A stretch of DNA of 64,000 bases from Streptomyces sp. SID13726 (lineage in GTDB: Bacteria; Actinomycetota; Actinomycetes; Streptomycetales; Streptomycetaceae): contig NZ_JAAGLY010000009.1 in assembly GCF_010548375.1 (NCBI RefSeq), positions 62,001 through 126,000 on the forward strand. Direction: 5' to 3'. Shown in pieces: positions 8,398-16,923 of this stretch. The notes beneath the pieces are model-generated. The model had not been told where the DNA came from and ran no database searches. It saw only the letters and a list, made by a program, of their open reading frames with translations. Position numbers and translations under genes: made by a program. How positions within the stretch are numbered: position 1 is the first letter of the stretch; each line of letters begins with the position of its first letter.

Positions 8398-9480
8398 TTG
8401 AAGCATCGACGCATACCCAGGCGGCGGATCGTCGTGACAGGTGCGGGTGTTGCCGCGCTGGTCGCCGCGGGAGTCACCTTGCAGACTGCGAACGCCAGCG
8501 AGTCGCCGGCCTCGCCCGAGGTCAAGACCCTCTCGGCCCTCGCGGCCGGAAAGCTCGCCTCGACGCTCGGGGCGGATCTCGGCGCGGACGCGGCCGGGAC
8601 GTTCTACGACGCGAAGACCAAGAGCCTTGTGGTGAACGTGCTCGACGAGGACGCGGCGCGGACCGTGTCGGCGGCCGGGGCCACGGCGAGAGTCGTCTCG
8701 CACTCGCTCGGTGAGCTGAAGAGCGCGCGGACGACGCTCACGGGTTCCGCGACGATTCCGGGGACTTCGTGGGTGACCGACCCGACCACCAACAAGGTGG
8801 TCGTCACCGCGGACCGTACGGTGTCGTCGGCCGAGTGGGCCAAGCTCGCGAAGGTGGTCGACGGGTTGGGGTCCGTGGCGGAACTCCAGCGGTCCCAGGG
8901 GGAGTTCAAGCCCTTCATCGCCGGGGGCGACGCGATTTCCGGGTCCGGGGGGCGGTGTTCGCTGGGGTTCAACGTGGTGAAGGGCGGGGAGCCGTACTTC
9001 CTCACGGCGGGGCACTGCACGGAGGCGATCTCCAGTTGGGCGGACTCCAGCGGGAAGGTGATCGGGACCAACTCCGTGTCGAGCTTCCCGGACAACGACT
9101 TCGGGCTCGTGAAGTACACGGCGGATGTCGAACATCCGAGTGAGGTGGATCTGTATGACGGGTCCGCCCAGGCGATCACGGGGGCGGCTTCGGCGACTGT
9201 CGGGCAGGCCGTGACGCGTAGTGGGTCCACGACTCAGGTGCACTCCGGGAAGGTCACCGGGCTGGATGCGACGGTGAACTATGGGAACGGGGATGTCGTG
9301 AACGGGTTGATCCAGACGGATGTGTGTGCGGAGCCGGGGGACAGTGGGGGGTCGTTGTTCTCCGGGAGCAGTGCGATTGGGTTGACGTCGGGGGGGAGTG
9401 GGGACTGTGCCTCGGGTGGGGAGACGTTCTTTCAGCCGGTGACTGAGGCGTTGTCGGCGACGGGGGCGTCGATCGGCTGA
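8398..9480 (+). CDS. sprD: Streptogrisin D-like secreted serine protease with long pro-region
   Basis: 360-residue preproprotein: signal region (RRRIVVTGAGVAALVAAGVT), then a pro-region of about 130 residues of alpha-lytic protease prodomain type. The mature enzyme starts IAGGD at residue 174 (187 residues) and closely resembles SGPD (GRCSLGFNVVKGGEPYFLTA). Triad: His206, Asp234, Ser316. The pro-region is about twice as long as in the SGPB-like paralogue 3 kb upstream. The start is TTG 8398, preceded by AGGAGG (8385-8390); an in-frame ATG at 8305 has no such site and would place extra residues before the signal. A strong terminator follows. Extracellular. Confidence 0.95.
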   Translation: MKHRRIPRRRIVVTGAGVAALVAAGVTLQTANASESPASPEVKTLSALAAGKLASTLGADLGADAAGTFYDAKTKSLVVNVLDEDAARTVSAAGATARVVSHSLGELKSARTTLTGSATIPGTSWVTDPTTNKVVVTADRTVSSAEWAKLAKVVDGLGSVAELQRSQGEFKPFIAGGDAISGSGGRCSLGFNVVKGGEPYFLTAGHCTEAISSWADSSGKVIGTNSVSSFPDNDFGLVKYTADVEHPSEVDLYDGSAQAITGAASATVGQAVTRSGSTTQVHSGKVTGLDATVNYGNGDVVNGLIQTDVCAEPGDSGGSLFSGSSAIGLTSGGSGDCASGGETFFQPVTEALSATGASIG

Positions 9481-9490
9481 TGGGTTTTTG

Positions 9491-9523
9491 GCCCCGTCCT
9501 CCTTTTGGGGGGACGGGGCTTTT
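9491..9523 (+). terminator. Rho-independent-like terminator of the SGPD-like gene
   Basis: Stem GCCCCGTCCTCC / GGGGGGACGGGGC (one G-T pair) with TTTT in the loop, followed by CTTTT; 10 bp after the protease stop codon. Confidence 0.85.
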
Positions 9524-9578
9524 GGTTGTGGGTTGTCGGTCGTGTGTCGGGTGCGGGTTCGGTGGGGGCGGGCGTTTT

Positions 9579-9600
9579 GCGCAGTTCCCCGCGCCCCTGA
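9579..9600 (-). repeat. Dispersed intergenic element, copy A (core only)
   Basis: Reads, on the minus strand, AGGGGCGCGGGGAACTGCGC, the same core found at 9871, about 9977, 22646 and (degenerate) 49527. The flank continues with ACCCGCAC-type sequence as in the other copies. Confidence 0.8.
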
Positions 9601-9668
9601 GATGCCTGCGGCGGCCCGTTGCGGTCCGGTGGGGGCTTGTGTAGCGCGTTGCGTTCGGTGGTGGGGTC

Positions 9669-9777
9669 GGGGCCGGGGTGGGGGGTATCCGTCCTCGGTC
9701 CGGCGGCTCGGTCCCTTGTAGAGGTGCTCGGTTATGGACGCCGGCCGCTGCGGGCGGACACCCCCCACCCCGTCCCC
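9669..9777. repeat. Long inverted repeat
   Basis: Arms 9669-9693 and 9754-9777 (GGGGTGGGGGGTATCC and its near complement GGACACCCCCCACCCC) match at about 22 of 24 positions, with about 60 nt between. Could form a large RNA or cruciform hairpin; role unknown. Confidence 0.7.
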
Positions 9778-9870
9778 TTCGCACCGTCGGCGACTGACGG
9801 CCCGTCGTGGCGCGCGTTGGGCGCCGCGGTCGAGGGGGGTCGGGTATCGGCGCAGGGTGCCTGTAGCTCG

Positions 9871-10057
9871 TCAGGGGCGCGGGGAACTGCGCGACCAGCC
9901 ACGACGCACCCGCACCCGCCAAACAACAGAACCCGGCACCCCCATAGGCGCCCGGCTCAAGCCCAGCGCAGCTGCCCGCGGGGAACTGCGCGACAAGCCA
10001 CGACGAATCCGCACCCGCCAGACAACCGAACCCGGCACCCTCCTAGGCGCGCCCGGC
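9871..10057 (+). repeat. Dispersed element copies B and C in tandem (99-bp period)
   Basis: GGGGAACTGCGCGA starts at 9881 and again at 9980. Each is followed by the same roughly 75 bp (ACCCGCACCCGCCA..., GAACCCGGCACCC..., TAGGCGC..CCCGGC) at about 85% identity by eye. The second copy ends directly at the 3' end of the TetR gene on the other strand. Confidence 0.8.
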
Positions 10058-10058
10058 G

Positions 10059-10685
10059 CTAAGTGGTCCGTTGGTGTGCTCGGAGGAACGTTCGTACTCC
10101 CTCTGTGAGGAGGGGCTGGATGCGGGGGTCCTCCGTGGCGTTGGCGGAGCCGTGGCGGTTGAGGGCTACGCCGAAGGTCAGGGCGATGAACTGGTCCGCG
10201 GCCAGGCGGGGGTCGGGGACGGTGAGGAGGCCGGCCTCGGCGAAGGCGGCGAGGCGTTCTGCGAGGGCTTCGTCCGGGGTGTCGGCCATGGAGTTCTCGC
10301 TCTGGTGGCCGGGGCGGGCCCGGACCAGGCGTTGCAGGGTGGCGTACTCCGCCGAGCCGAGCATGTCGGTCGCGATGCGCAGGGCGAACGTGGTGAGGAC
10401 GTTCTCCAGGTCGGCGGTCTCGATGGGGTCGGTGAGGGTGTCGTCGAGGATGCGCCGGACCGTGGTGACCAGGGAGTGGCCCACGTCGTCCACGACCGCT
10501 TGCAGGAGGGTCTGTTTGTCGCCGAAGTAGTCGTAGACCGTCCGCTTGGAGACGCCGGCGCGGGCGGCGACCGCGTCGACGCTGGAGCGGTCGAAGCCGT
10601 CGGCGAGGAAGAGTTCGCGGGCCGCGGTGAGGATCGCGGCCCGCTTTGGTGTGGCTCCCTCGCGCAGGGGCTTCGTGGTCGGCAT
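10059..10685 (-). CDS. TetR/AcrR family repressor
   Basis: 208 residues: HTH at about 19-62 (AILTAARELFLADGFDRSSV then VAARAGVSKRTVYDYFGDKQ), then an AefR-like all-alpha ligand domain. It is divergent from the MFS/monooxygenase genes and separated by only 59 bp that carry a perfect 17-bp palindrome (10707-10723), so it most likely represses both directions. A -10-like TAGGAT (10697-10692) ends 6 nt before the ATG, so the transcript is probably leaderless, which fits the missing ribosome site. Ligand unknown; the neighbours suggest a toxic hydrophobic compound. Confidence 0.92.
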   Translation of the reverse strand: MPTTKPLREGATPKRAAILTAARELFLADGFDRSSVDAVAARAGVSKRTVYDYFGDKQTLLQAVVDDVGHSLVTTVRRILDDTLTDPIETADLENVLTTFALRIATDMLGSAEYATLQRLVRARPGHQSENSMADTPDEALAERLAAFAEAGLLTVPDPRLAADQFIALTFGVALNRHGSANATEDPRIQPLLTEGVRTFLRAHQRTT

Positions 10686-10706
10686 GGCCGTATCCTAACC
10701 TGAGTG

Positions 10707-10723
10707 CACTACACCGTGTAGTG
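10707..10723. promoter_or_regulatory. TetR operator, perfect 17-bp palindrome
   Basis: CACTACAC-C-GTGTAGTG lies in the TetR/MFS intergenic region. It covers the expected -35 of the leaderless TetR transcript and overlaps a -10-like TAGTGT (10719-10724) facing the MFS gene. AT-richer than its surroundings. Confidence 0.8.
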
Positions 10724-10744
10724 TAGTTCGTGGGAGGGATGTTC

Positions 10745-12131
10745 ATGACCGCAACGCTTGCTCCACCGGTCCGTGTCGGAAAGGCCGCTGTCGGGGCCCT
10801 CGGTCTGCTGGCCGCCTTCACCGGCGCCCTGGAGTCGGTGGTGACGCCGACGCTTCCGCTGTTGCAGCGGGAGTTATCGATGAGCCCCGCTCAAGGGGCT
10901 CTGCTCAGCATCACGATGCTCATCACCGGCGCTCTCGTGACGCCGGTCGCGGGCAACCTCGGTGACCGCCACGGCGGGAAACGCGTCATGGTCCGGCTGA
11001 TGGCGGTGGTCTCGGCCGGTGGCCTGGTGTCCTCACTGGCGCCCAACCTGCCGGTGCTGCTGCTCGGCCAGGTGCTGGAGGGCGCCATGGTCGGGGCGAT
11101 GCCGCTGTCGTTCATCCTGGTGCGCAAGCACCTCTCCGCGGGCGAGTCCCAGGTGGCCATCGGGGTGGTCAGCGGGTTGTTCGTGGGCGGTGGGATGCTG
11201 GGCACGCTGATGGCCGGGCCCATCGCCGAAGGGCTGTCCCGGCACTGGATGTTCGCCCTACCGACCCTCGCGATCGTCGGGGCGACCCTGCTCGTGCACC
11301 GGCTGCTGCCGGACGATCCGCCGGGGCGGCCGGACGCCAGGATCGACTGGCCAGGGCTGGTGCTCCTGAGTGGTGTTCTGCTGACGCTCATGTTCGGGCT
11401 GGCGGCGGCGCCCGAACTCGGCGGCCGGCCATTGCTGTTGGGCGCCTTCGTGGTGGTGCTGGCACTTCTCGTGGGTGGCTGGGTCCTCGTCGAGCGGCGG
11501 TCGGCCTCGCCGATGGTCGATCTCGGGGTGGTGGCCGAGCCCGCCGTGTGGAGTTCGTACGTCATCACGTTCGCCGTGTGTGCGGGCACCGCGGTGTCGA
11601 TGTTCCTCGTTCCGCAGCTGTTCGCGGTGTCCGGTGACGGGTACGGCTTCGGGGCCGGGTCCACCGACATCGGGCGGTATCTGTTGCCCGGTGCCGTCGC
11701 GGGGGCGGTCAGCGGGCCGTTGGGCGGTGCGGCGGTTCGGCTCAAGTGCCGTGGTCGCGGCCGGGATCGGGATCATGACGGTCACCTTGACGGGCCTGGC
11801 GTTCGTGCACAGCGAGGTCTGGCATCTCGTCGTCGGCAAGGCGCTGGTCGCCCTGGCCAGTGGGGTCTGCGTCACGGCGATGGTCGTCAGGACCGCCACC
11901 TCCGTCGGGCACGGCGACACCGGCACCGCGACCAGCCTGGTTCTGGTCACCCGGGTGATCGGGTTCGCCGCGGGCGCCCAGGTCAGCGGGGCCTTTCTCG
12001 CCGCCGGGACCCGTCCCGGTGCGGAGGATCCGGACGAGTCCGCCTTCGTCACCGGCTTCGTCATCGCCGGCGCCGTCACCGCGCTGTCCCTGTTCGCCGT
12101 TCGCTTCCTGCGCAAAGGAGTCAAGCGATGA
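10745..12131 (+). pseudogene. MFS drug-efflux transporter, frameshifted
   Basis: DHA2/DHA1-type major facilitator. Frame 1 gives about 326 residues with about ten membrane segments (GALESVVTPTLPLLQRELS, VAGNLGDRHGGKRVMV motif A). Frame +1 then supplies the last about 135 residues (RRFGSSAVVAAGIGIMTVT to FLRKGVKR). The switch lies between about 11719 and 11750; one surplus G in GGG at 11722-11724 would restore one 461-residue protein. Everything else looks intact: GGGAGGG before ATG 10745 and an ATGA overlap with the monooxygenase start at 12128. Either a recent mutation or a sequencing error. Left alone, frame 1 runs on into the monooxygenase frame and would make an 860-residue nonsense hybrid. 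Confidence 0.8.
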
Positions 12132-13333
12132 CCCTCAACGGCCGGTCGAAGCGCCGCGAGGTCCTGATATCGGGGGCTAGCATCGCGGGTCCCGCTCTCG
12201 CCTTCTGGCTGAACCGTCACGGGTATGCGGTCACGGTGGTGGAGAAGGCCCACGCCCCGCGCAGCGGTGGCTACCCCATCGATGTGCGCGGTACCGCGCT
12301 GGAGGTCGTCCGGCGCATGGGCATCCTGCCCCGGCTGCGCGACGCCCGCGTCGACCTGCGCCGGTTCACCTTCCTCGACGGGGACGGCGGCACGGTGGCC
12401 TCGGTCGAGCCGCGCGGTGCGGAGGGGCCGGATGTGGAGGGGCGGGATGTGGAGGTGCCGCGCGGGGAGTTGACCGACGCCCTGTACTCGGTGGTCCGCG
12501 ACGACGTGGAGTTCCTGTTCGACGACTCCGTCGACACCCTCGACCGGTCCGGTCACGGGGTCGACGTCACCTTCCGCGGAGGTGGCAGCCGTACGTTCGA
12601 CATGGTGTTCGGCGCGGACGGTCTGCACTCCCGCACCAGGGAGCTGGTGTTCGGGCCCGAGGAGCGGTTCCACCGCTATCTCGGGTACTGCTTCGCCGGG
12701 TTCACCATGCGCAACACCCTCGGGCTCTCCCGTGAGATCGCGATGTGGAACGTCCCGGGCAGGGCGGCGGCTCTCTACGCCGTGGGGGACGGCGACGAGG
12801 TGCACGCCTTCCTGAACTTCGCCCGCCCGGAACCGTCGTTCGGCGCGTTCCGCGATCCGGAGGCCCAACGCGACCTGGTCGCCGGGGTGTTCGCCGGAGC
12901 GGGCTGGGAGGTGCCGGGCATGATCGCCGCGATGTACGAGGCCGACGACCTGTTCGTCGACGTGGTCAGCCAGATCAGGATGCCCCGCTGGTCCGACGAC
13001 AGGGTCGCGCTGGTGGGCGACGCGGCGTACGCGCCCTCGTTCCTCACGGGGCAGGGCTCCAGCCTCGCGCTCGTCGGCGCGTACATGCTCGCCTGTTCCC
13101 TGGCCGGCCGGGACGCCGCCGAGGGCTTCGCCGCCTACGAGCGCGACACCCGCGGGTTCGTGACCGCGAACCAGGACCAGATCGGGGAGGGCGGCGCCAC
13201 GCTCTTCCCCACCACCGCCGAGGCGCTGGAGCGGCGCAACGACATGCTGCGGAGTCTCGGCACCATGCCCGTGGGGGAGGGGCGGCCGGTCCACTCGGCT
13301 CTGACCCTGCCCGGGTTCGTGACTGTGGGGTGA
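12128..13333 (+). CDS. FAD-dependent monooxygenase (PHBH/TetX-like)
   Basis: 401-residue class A flavoprotein monooxygenase: GASIAGPALAFWLNRHGYAV (GxGxxG-like FAD site, about 14-33) with VVEKA, the Arg-rich start of helix 2 (PIDVRGTALEVVRRMG), and the GD motif ALVGDAAYAPSFLTGQGSSL near 295-315. Related enzymes hydroxylate aromatic rings or antibiotics using NAD(P)H and O2. AAAGGAG (12114-12120) precedes ATG 12128, which overlaps the transporter stop, so the pump and enzyme were translated together. With the TetR this reads as an inducible detoxification or resistance unit; the substrate is unknown. Confidence 0.92.
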   Translation: MTLNGRSKRREVLISGASIAGPALAFWLNRHGYAVTVVEKAHAPRSGGYPIDVRGTALEVVRRMGILPRLRDARVDLRRFTFLDGDGGTVASVEPRGAEGPDVEGRDVEVPRGELTDALYSVVRDDVEFLFDDSVDTLDRSGHGVDVTFRGGGSRTFDMVFGADGLHSRTRELVFGPEERFHRYLGYCFAGFTMRNTLGLSREIAMWNVPGRAAALYAVGDGDEVHAFLNFARPEPSFGAFRDPEAQRDLVAGVFAGAGWEVPGMIAAMYEADDLFVDVVSQIRMPRWSDDRVALVGDAAYAPSFLTGQGSSLALVGAYMLACSLAGRDAAEGFAAYERDTRGFVTANQDQIGEGGATLFPTTAEALERRNDMLRSLGTMPVGEGRPVHSALTLPGFVTVG

Positions 13334-13413
13334 GCGGCGGCCGGAGGGGGATCGCGTTGCGTAGGGGCCGGACGTCCGGGTGTTTTCGCAGGTGAGGGGC
13401 GTTTCGATGGTAG

Positions 13414-13429
13414 TCGTACAAGCGTTCGA
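13414..13429. promoter_or_regulatory. LexA/SOS box upstream of dnaE2
   Basis: TCGTAC-AAGC-GTTCGA, one mismatch from the actinobacterial SOS box TCGAAC-N4-GTTCGA, 60 bp before the dnaE2 start. Predicts DNA-damage induction of dnaE2 and the coupled gene. Confidence 0.75.
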
Positions 13430-13488
13430 GAATGGGGGTATGGTGGGGGTGCGGGAGTAGGGAACTGATGTTCGAGTGGGAGGTGTGG

Positions 13489-16400
13489 ATGCCCGGCTTC
13501 ACCCATCTGCACACCGTCTCCGGGTTCTCCCTGCGCTACGGCGCCTCCCACCCGGAGCACCTCGCCGAGCGCGCCGCCGAGCGGGGCATGGACGCCCTCG
13601 CCCTCACCGACCGGGACACCCTCGCGGGCACGGTCCGGTTCGCCAAGGCCTGCGCGAAGGCCGGGGTCCGGCCGCTGTTCGGGGTGGGCCTGGCGGTGGA
13701 GGAGGGCGACTCCGTACGACGAGGGCGGCGCCGTGCTCCGGTGCGCGGGGGTGCCTTTGTCGACGAGTCGGCCCCCCGGGTCACCTTCCTCGCCCGGGAC
13801 GGCGCCCACGGCTGGGCCGACCTGTGCCGGATCGTCACGGCGGCGCACTCCGGCAAGGGCGCGGAGGGCGTGCCCCTGCTGTCCTGGAGCGAGAACCGGG
13901 GGGACGGGCTGACCGTGCTGCTCGGACCCGCCTCGGACGTCGGCCGCGCCCTCGCCGCCGGCCGGCCGGACCGGGCCGCCCGGCTGCTCGGCCCCTGGCG
14001 GGAGACCTACGGCGACGCCCTGCGCCTCGAAGCCGTCTGGCACGGGCGCAAGGGCACCGGACCCGGCTCGCTGCGACTGGCCGCCCGTACCGTCGGGTTC
14101 GCCGCCGAGCAGCGGATCCGGCCCGTGCTCAGCAACGCCGTCCGGTACGCCGATCCCGGCCTCGGTCCGGTCGCCGACGTGCTGGACTCCGCGCGCCGGC
14201 TCGTGCCCGTCGGCGCCCTCGGGGAACTGGACTCCGGCGAGGGCTGGCTCAAGGACGCGGGCGCCATGCTGGCCGCCGCCGAGCGGATCGTCGAGGCCGC
14301 GGGCTTCCGGCGGGACACCGCGCACCGGCTCCTCGAACAGACACGGATGACGGCCGCCGAGTGCCTGCTCGACCCCGAGGACGACCTCGGCATCGGCACC
14401 GTCCACTTTCCCGAGCCGCGTCTGGTCGGCGCGGGACGGCGTACCGCCCAGCGGGCACTGGCCTCCCGGGCGGCGGCCGGGATGGTGCTGAAGGGGTACG
14501 CGGAACGACGCGCCTACTGGGAGCGGATGCACCGGGAACTGGACATCATCGCCCACCACGGCTTCGCCTCCTACTTCCTGACGGTCGCTCAAGTCGTGGA
14601 CGACGTACGGGACATGGGAATCCGGGTCGCGGCCCGTGGCTCCGGCGCGGGGTCGCTCGTCAACCATCTGCTCGGTATCGCCCACGCCGATCCGGTCGAA
14701 CACGGGCTGCTGATGGAGCGGTTCCTGTCCACCCGGCGGCTGGTCCTGCCCGACATCGACATCGACGTGGAGTCCGCGCGCCGGCTGGAGGTCTACCGGG
14801 CGATCATCGGGCGGTTCGGCACCGAGCGGGTCGCCACCGTCGCGATGCCGGAGACGTACCGGGTGCGGCACGCGGTCCGGGACGTCGGCGCGGCCCTTTC
14901 CATGGACCCCGCCGACATCGACCGCATCGCCAAGTCCTTCCCGCACATCCGGGCCAGGGACGCCCGCGCGGCACTGGAGGAACTGCCCGAACTCAAGGAG
15001 CTGGCAGGGGAGAAGGAGCGGTACGGTCGGCTGTGGGAGCTGGTCGAGGCGCTCGACGCCCTGCCCCGCGGAGTCGCCATGCACCCGTGCGGGGTGCTGC
15101 TCTCCGACGCCTCCCTGCTCCGTCGTACGCCGGTCGTGCCGACCAGCGGCGAGGGGCTGCCCATGTCGCAGTTCGACAAGGAGGACGTGGAGGAGCTCGG
15201 GCTGCTCAAGCTCGATGTGCTCGGGGTGCGGATGCAGTCGGCGATGGCGCACGCGGTCGCGGAGGTCGAGCGGGCCACGGGGGCCGTGGTCGACCTGGAC
15301 GGACTGCCGCCGGGTGACCCGGCGACGTATCGGCTCATCAGATCCGCCGAGACGCTGGGGTGCTTCCAGATCGAGTCGCCGGGGCAGCGGGACCTGGTGG
15401 GGCGGTTGCAGCCGGCCACTTTCCACGACCTCGTCGTCGACATCTCGCTCTTCCGGCCCGGGCCGGTCGCCGCCGACATGGTGCGGCCGTTCATCGAGGC
15501 GCGGCACGGGCGGGCGCCGATCAGGTATCCGCACCGGGATCTGGAGCGGCCGCTGAAGGAGACGTACGGGGTCGTCGTCTTCCACGAGCAGATCATCGAC
15601 ATCGTCGACATCATGACCGGCTGCGGGCGGAGCGAGGCCGACCGGGTGCGGCGCGGGCTGTCCGACCCGGAGTCGCAGGGGCGGATCCGGTTCTGGTTCG
15701 CCCAGCACGCGGCGGCGAAGGGGTATGACGCGGAAACGATTCAGCGGACCTGGGAGATCGTCGAGGCCTTCGGGTCCTACGGCTTCTGCAAGGCCCACGC
15801 GGTCGCCTTCGCCGTACCGACGTACCAGTCGGCGTGGCTCAAGGCGCACCACCCGGCCGCCTTCTACGCCGGGTTGCTCACGCACGACCCCGGGATGTAC
15901 CCGAAGCGGCTGCTGCTGGCGGACGCGCGGCGGCGGGGCGTGCCGATCCTGCCGCTGGACGTGAACCGGTCCGCGGTCGCTCATCGGATCGAACTGGTGT
16001 CTGAATCTCCGGCGGTGTGGGGACTGCGGCTGGCCCTCTCCGACGTGCACGGTGTCAGCGAGGCCGAGGCGGCGCGGATCGCGGAGGGGCAGCCCTACGC
16101 CTCGCTGCTGGACTTCTGGGAGCGGGGCAGGCCGAGCCGGCCGCTGGCCCAAAGGCTCGCCCAGGTAGGGGCGTTGGACTCCTTCGGCGCCAACCGGCGG
16201 GATCTGCAACTGCATCTGACCGAGCTGCACCGCGGCGGGCGGGGCGCGGGCGGTGGCCAACTCCCGCTGGCCGGCGGGCGGGAGACCGCGCCGGCCGGGC
16301 TGCCGGACCTCTCCTCGGTGGAGCGGCTCAGCGCCGAGCTGGGGGTGCTGTCGATGGACGTCTCGCGCAATCTGATGGACGACCACCGGGAATTCCTGCG

Positions 16401-16923
16401 GGAGTTGGGCGTGGTCGGCGCGCGGCGGCTGCGGGAGGCGCGGCACGGGGAGGCGGTGCTGGTCGCGGGGGCCAAGGCGGCCACCCAGACCCCGCCGATC
16501 CGGTCCGGCAAGCGGGTCATCTTCACCACCCTGGACGACGGCACCGGCCTGGTCGACCTGGCCTTCTTCGACGACTCGCACGACGCCTGCGCGCACACCG
16601 TCTTCCACTCCTGGCTGCTGCTGGTGCGCGGGGTGGTGCAGCGGCGCGGCCCGCGCAGCCTCAGCGTGGTGGGCTCGGCCGCCTGGAACCTCGCCGAACT
16701 GGTCGAACTGCGGGACCGGGACGGCCTCGACGCGGTGGCGGCGCGGCTGGCGGAACCGGCGCCGGAGCGGGCCGGTGACGCGCCCGGTGATCCGACCGGC
16801 GGCCGGCGAATCCAAATGCCGACGGGATACGAAATGCATCCGTGGGCCGATCTGCGACCGGCGGGTCAAGAGCCTTCACAGGTACGGAAGTTGTGGCACC
16901 AGAGTCCGGGGAGTGCGGGATGA
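13489..16923 (+). CDS. dnaE2: Error-prone DNA polymerase III alpha subunit DnaE2
   Basis: 1144 residues, C-family polymerase. PHP domain at the N-terminus (FTHLHTVSGFSLRYGASHPE, ALTDRDTLAG); polymerase core with VAARGSGAGSLVNHLLGIAH near 380, catalytic Asp cluster PDIDID at 421-426 and third Asp in LLKLDVLG (Asp576); SYGFCKAHAVAFA near 765; helix-hairpin-helix and OB fold (VLVAGAKAATQTPP) near the C-terminus. The length and the absence of an extended C-terminal tail fit DnaE2/ImuC rather than replicative DnaE1. Start ATG 13489 follows GGGAGG (13478-13483); ATG 13468 is an alternative that adds seven residues. An SOS box lies upstream and the stop overlaps the Y-family-like gene (ATGA). Role: translesion synthesis and induced mutagenesis. 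Confidence 0.95.
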   Translation: MPGFTHLHTVSGFSLRYGASHPEHLAERAAERGMDALALTDRDTLAGTVRFAKACAKAGVRPLFGVGLAVEEGDSVRRGRRRAPVRGGAFVDESAPRVTFLARDGAHGWADLCRIVTAAHSGKGAEGVPLLSWSENRGDGLTVLLGPASDVGRALAAGRPDRAARLLGPWRETYGDALRLEAVWHGRKGTGPGSLRLAARTVGFAAEQRIRPVLSNAVRYADPGLGPVADVLDSARRLVPVGALGELDSGEGWLKDAGAMLAAAERIVEAAGFRRDTAHRLLEQTRMTAAECLLDPEDDLGIGTVHFPEPRLVGAGRRTAQRALASRAAAGMVLKGYAERRAYWERMHRELDIIAHHGFASYFLTVAQVVDDVRDMGIRVAARGSGAGSLVNHLLGIAHADPVEHGLLMERFLSTRRLVLPDIDIDVESARRLEVYRAIIGRFGTERVATVAMPETYRVRHAVRDVGAALSMDPADIDRIAKSFPHIRARDARAALEELPELKELAGEKERYGRLWELVEALDALPRGVAMHPCGVLLSDASLLRRTPVVPTSGEGLPMSQFDKEDVEELGLLKLDVLGVRMQSAMAHAVAEVERATGAVVDLDGLPPGDPATYRLIRSAETLGCFQIESPGQRDLVGRLQPATFHDLVVDISLFRPGPVAADMVRPFIEARHGRAPIRYPHRDLERPLKETYGVVVFHEQIIDIVDIMTGCGRSEADRVRRGLSDPESQGRIRFWFAQHAAAKGYDAETIQRTWEIVEAFGSYGFCKAHAVAFAVPTYQSAWLKAHHPAAFYAGLLTHDPGMYPKRLLLADARRRGVPILPLDVNRSAVAHRIELVSESPAVWGLRLALSDVHGVSEAEAARIAEGQPYASLLDFWERGRPSRPLAQRLAQVGALDSFGANRRDLQLHLTELHRGGRGAGGGQLPLAGGRETAPAGLPDLSSVERLSAELGVLSMDVSRNLMDDHREFLRELGVVGARRLREARHGEAVLVAGAKAATQTPPIRSGKRVIFTTLDDGTGLVDLAFFDDSHDACAHTVFHSWLLLVRGVVQRRGPRSLSVVGSAAWNLAELVELRDRDGLDAVAARLAEPAPERAGDAPGDPTGGRRIQMPTGYEMHPWADLRPAGQEPSQVRKLWHQSPGSAG

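Larger units (their letters stand above)
9481..10058. other. 578-bp gene-free stretch made of repeats
   Basis: No reading frame here has a credible ribosome site or streptomycete codon bias. The stretch holds the terminator at 9491, three copies of a dispersed element (9579-9600 and the tandem pair 9871-10057) and a long inverted repeat (9669-9777). It separates the SGPD-like protease from the 3' end of the TetR gene. Confidence 0.8.

Noticed and set aside
10730..13333. A fused 867-residue transporter-monooxygenase protein
   Set aside because: The middle about 120 residues are Arg/Gly-rich nonsense read out of frame; the real C-terminal half of the transporter is in the +1 frame over the same bases.
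13135..16869. A 1244-codon open frame antisense to dnaE2
   Set aside because: Composition shadow of dnaE2. The sense frame carries the PHP and polymerase motifs; the antisense product is Arg/Gly/Pro-rich with no motif.
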